64,000 nt of DNA from Neurospora crassa OR74A (Eukaryota > Ascomycota > Sordariomycetes > Sordariales > Sordariaceae). Below are positions 61,801 through 64,000 of this stretch, in pieces. The notes under the pieces are model-generated. The model was not told where the DNA came from. It saw only the letters and a program-made list of their open reading frames with translations, and made no database searches. The stretch is from assembly GCF_000182925.2 (NCBI RefSeq), contig NC_026501.1, positions 3,410,001 through 3,474,000 of the forward strand, given 5' to 3'. Both the position numbers and the translations under genes were made by a program. Each line of letters starts with the position of its first letter. Within the stretch, counting starts at the first letter, position 1.

Positions 61801-64000
61801 TCTGCTATAACCTTGATGAGAGCTTCAAGGGTGAAGACAATGGCAAACCCCGTGTCTACCCAGCGGAACCAGTCAAACGCATTCTCGCCATACTTTTCGA
61901 AGTATTCCTTTTGGTACAAGGGTGTAGTAATGCAAGCAAGCACCACCATGATCACGATGGCTGCATAAATCAGAGTCGAGAAGGTGTACCATGCATATTT
62001 ATTGGGCTGCGCCCCCTCGAAGCGCTCAGTTCCCCGACCAGGGCCGACCAGACTTTGACAAAGACGTCGTATGGGATTTCTGGGTTTGAAAATGAACAGG
62101 GAATTGTTGTAGTTGGGGTGGCGCATCAAATACTCTCTCTGTTGCCTCTGGCGGCGTCTCGTGGCATTCATCGCCTGGGCGGCCATAGTTCGTGGATCGA
62201 GATTCTCACCCAGCCCGTGCAAATTGACGTTCGAATAGAAAGGGTTGGGTTCACGGCTAGTAAACACTGACACGAGTTTTCCCCAAAAAGAGGAGAGTAC
62301 CCCGGGAGTGACACCGTCATGTTGCATGGCTGCACTACTACCCAGATGGGAAGTTGGCTGACCATCGGGAGAGCTTTGCTGGAGAGGGTCCATATCGTCG
62401 TCAAGGAAGTCGTGTACCACGGCCTCTTTCAGAAGCATCTCCATCATAGCAGGGCCATAGTCGAGCGGATCCCTCTGTTTTCTTGACCGGCCAAAATTGA
62501 AAACTTTGGATAATGCCAGGTTGCTCGAAGAAGAATGTCCTAGTTCCTTGCGCTGGAGGAATGCCTTAACCTGTTCAAGACGCTTGACATCCTCTCCAAC
62601 ATCAAAATTTTCTTGGATGACGGCAATGAACATGTTGATCAAGATAAAATAAGCGAGAATGAACCAGCCGACGAGAAAAATGGCGCCAATCCAAGCAGTG
62701 TGCAGGTGGTGAGTGCTGGCAGTGACGCTGTAGAGGATGTCGGTCCAGTTCTCAGTCGACATAACTTGATACATCCCTAAGAAGGAATTATAAATGGTGT
62801 TGAACGGGATTCTAATTTCCTCTCCACCATCATCTTCTCTCGGTAGTTCGCCACGGAATAATTGCGCTGCGAAGATGGCCATCAGAAAAGTGATGAGGAA
62901 GACAAACGACATTAGATTACCGATACCAGTGACGTTTCCGAGCACAAGCCGGATTAATTTCCTTGTCATGGGAATAACCATGACTAAACGGTAAACTCGC
63001 AGGATTTGGAACGCGGTAAGCCAATTGTAAACTTGGCCAGAATTCCGTATAGGAGGGACGAGGATGATTGAGGTGGCTACAGCAAGCCCCAAGTCGACAA
63101 GGTTCCGTTTCCTACGGTGAAAACCTCGGATGTCTGCAGCCAAGCGGATGATGATTTCGACATCGAGCAGAAGAGTGACCACAGGCTCTGCTATATTGAC
63201 GAAACGCTCTCGGTCTGACTTCATCCTGGCGCTGCGGAGAGACTGTGCCAAAAGTCCAAAAGCGATGATCAAGATCCACAAAGGTTTTGTCCTGTTATAT
63301 ATTCTTTGCAGCAATGTCGGCCTACGCATGGTATCATCAACTCGAGATGAAGTCATGCCAGGAGGTTCATCCGCAGTAAAAGCGCTAGCCTTGGACTCTT
63401 CTCGGATGACCTGAAACGACGACGTGATGACGGCAATCAACAAGTTGGTCATCCAGAGCAACATTATAAGAATGCCAGCACCATAGAAGAGGGCCGACGG
63501 GAGGAAATCTGAGCGGATAGTGTGATACATCAAGTCCGACCAGGTGTTGGCGCTCATGATGACAAACACGAGCTCCAAAGAATGGCCGATATCGTCGAAA
63601 TTGACCGTTCCATTGAAGGGGTTTTCTTGCCGGATGCATATTGAACCTCTCGGGCAGATGAAGCCCTTGGCACGCGAAGTTCCGTTCTTCAAATCAATTA
63701 GGGATTCCTTTTCGTGACTATAAACCCAGGGCATGGTTTCACCCGTCACGTTGTCAATATGCCCTCCACAAAAGGTCATATCCGGCGTATAAGCTGCTTG
63801 GAAGTTGGTGGGATCATCGGGATCTATCCAAAGACATTGACGACTCAGACTTGACTTAAAGCTCTGCACGCCAATGATGGCAAAGAGAAGCCAGAAGAAA
63901 CCCATCAAGAAGGAAACTCGGACGAGCAACGGCGCGGCCTTCTTCAGACTTCGTAAGATGATCAGATTTCCCTTTGTAAGGGCGAGTAATCGAATGATGC
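58877..64000 (-). CDS. CCH1: Voltage-gated calcium channel alpha subunit Cch1, 5' part beyond window
   Basis: Two exons visible: from the right edge to 59788, and 59726-58877; intron 59727-59787 (GTGCGT, CACAG) joins KSLR to LEEFLRRRSR. About 1686 residues, beginning inside the S4-S5 region of domain I (IIRLLALTKGNL) and covering domains II to IV and the tail. Cch1 with Mid1 forms the fungal high-affinity plasma-membrane calcium channel. Pore positions: Asn in domain I (ANTWSD, codon 63546-63548), Glu in II (ENWTD, 62751-62753), Glu in III (EGWVD, 61311-61313), Glu in IV (EGWNQ, 60438-60440). An EF-hand-like stretch (DPSGTGFISKEAF) follows domain IV. The C-terminal tail is Ser/Gly/Asn-rich. 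The start lies outside the window. Confidence 0.95.

Overview
The window is nuclear DNA of a filamentous ascomycete (Pezizomycotina, most likely a Sordariomycete). Evidence: genes carry many short introns (54 to 164 nt) with GTANGT-type donors and ACTAAC/ACTGAC-type branch sites; proteins have fungal architectures (Zn2Cys6 regulator, Cch1 calcium channel, FHA-kinase-FHA checkpoint kinase); and the long intergenic spaces are full of short TACCTA/GGTACCTAGG motifs. I cannot name the species. No tRNA, rRNA, transposon, CRISPR array or bacterial-type operon was recognised.

Layout, left to right. The first part is mostly minus-strand: a DUF726 hydrolase cut by the left edge (1-3812), UTP23 for SSU rRNA processing (5577-6717), a PTC7-type mitochondrial PP2C phosphatase (8079-9838) and a Caf120/Skg3-like PH protein (11435 to about 15558). 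A gene-poor stretch of about 7 kb follows (15.6-22.7 kb). Next come a RAD53/CHK2-type kinase on the plus strand (22698-26618) and, convergent to it, a seven-exon Zn2Cys6 regulator (28076-31638, minus). THOC3 (33675-34961, minus) and RIC1 (35800-39262, plus) are divergent across 838 bp. CK2 regulatory subunit beta (40314-41336 or 41591, plus) is followed by a PAP2 lipid phosphatase (42408-44042, minus). Mitochondrial ribosomal protein uL2m (46286-47563, minus) and a B-type cyclin (49335-51100, plus) are divergent across about 1.8 kb. Two hypothetical minus-strand genes (53256-54209; 56560-56913) precede the CCH1 calcium channel, which runs off the right edge (58877-64000, minus).

The genes are mainly housekeeping and cell-cycle or signalling functions (ribosome biogenesis, mRNP export, Golgi traffic, CK2, cyclin B, checkpoint kinase, calcium entry) and do not form one pathway. 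Exon models were built by hand: every internal junction keeps frame and, where I know the family, restores the expected protein sequence. I did not find a new multi-gene system. The most unusual points are a CK2-beta frame that stays open for 84 codons beyond a TAG, a probable GC-AG intron in the Zn2Cys6 gene, a relic of a repetitive coding sequence at 52.4-52.8 kb, an A50/AT-rich insert at 45.8 kb, and an Asn in place of Glu in the domain I pore of CCH1.
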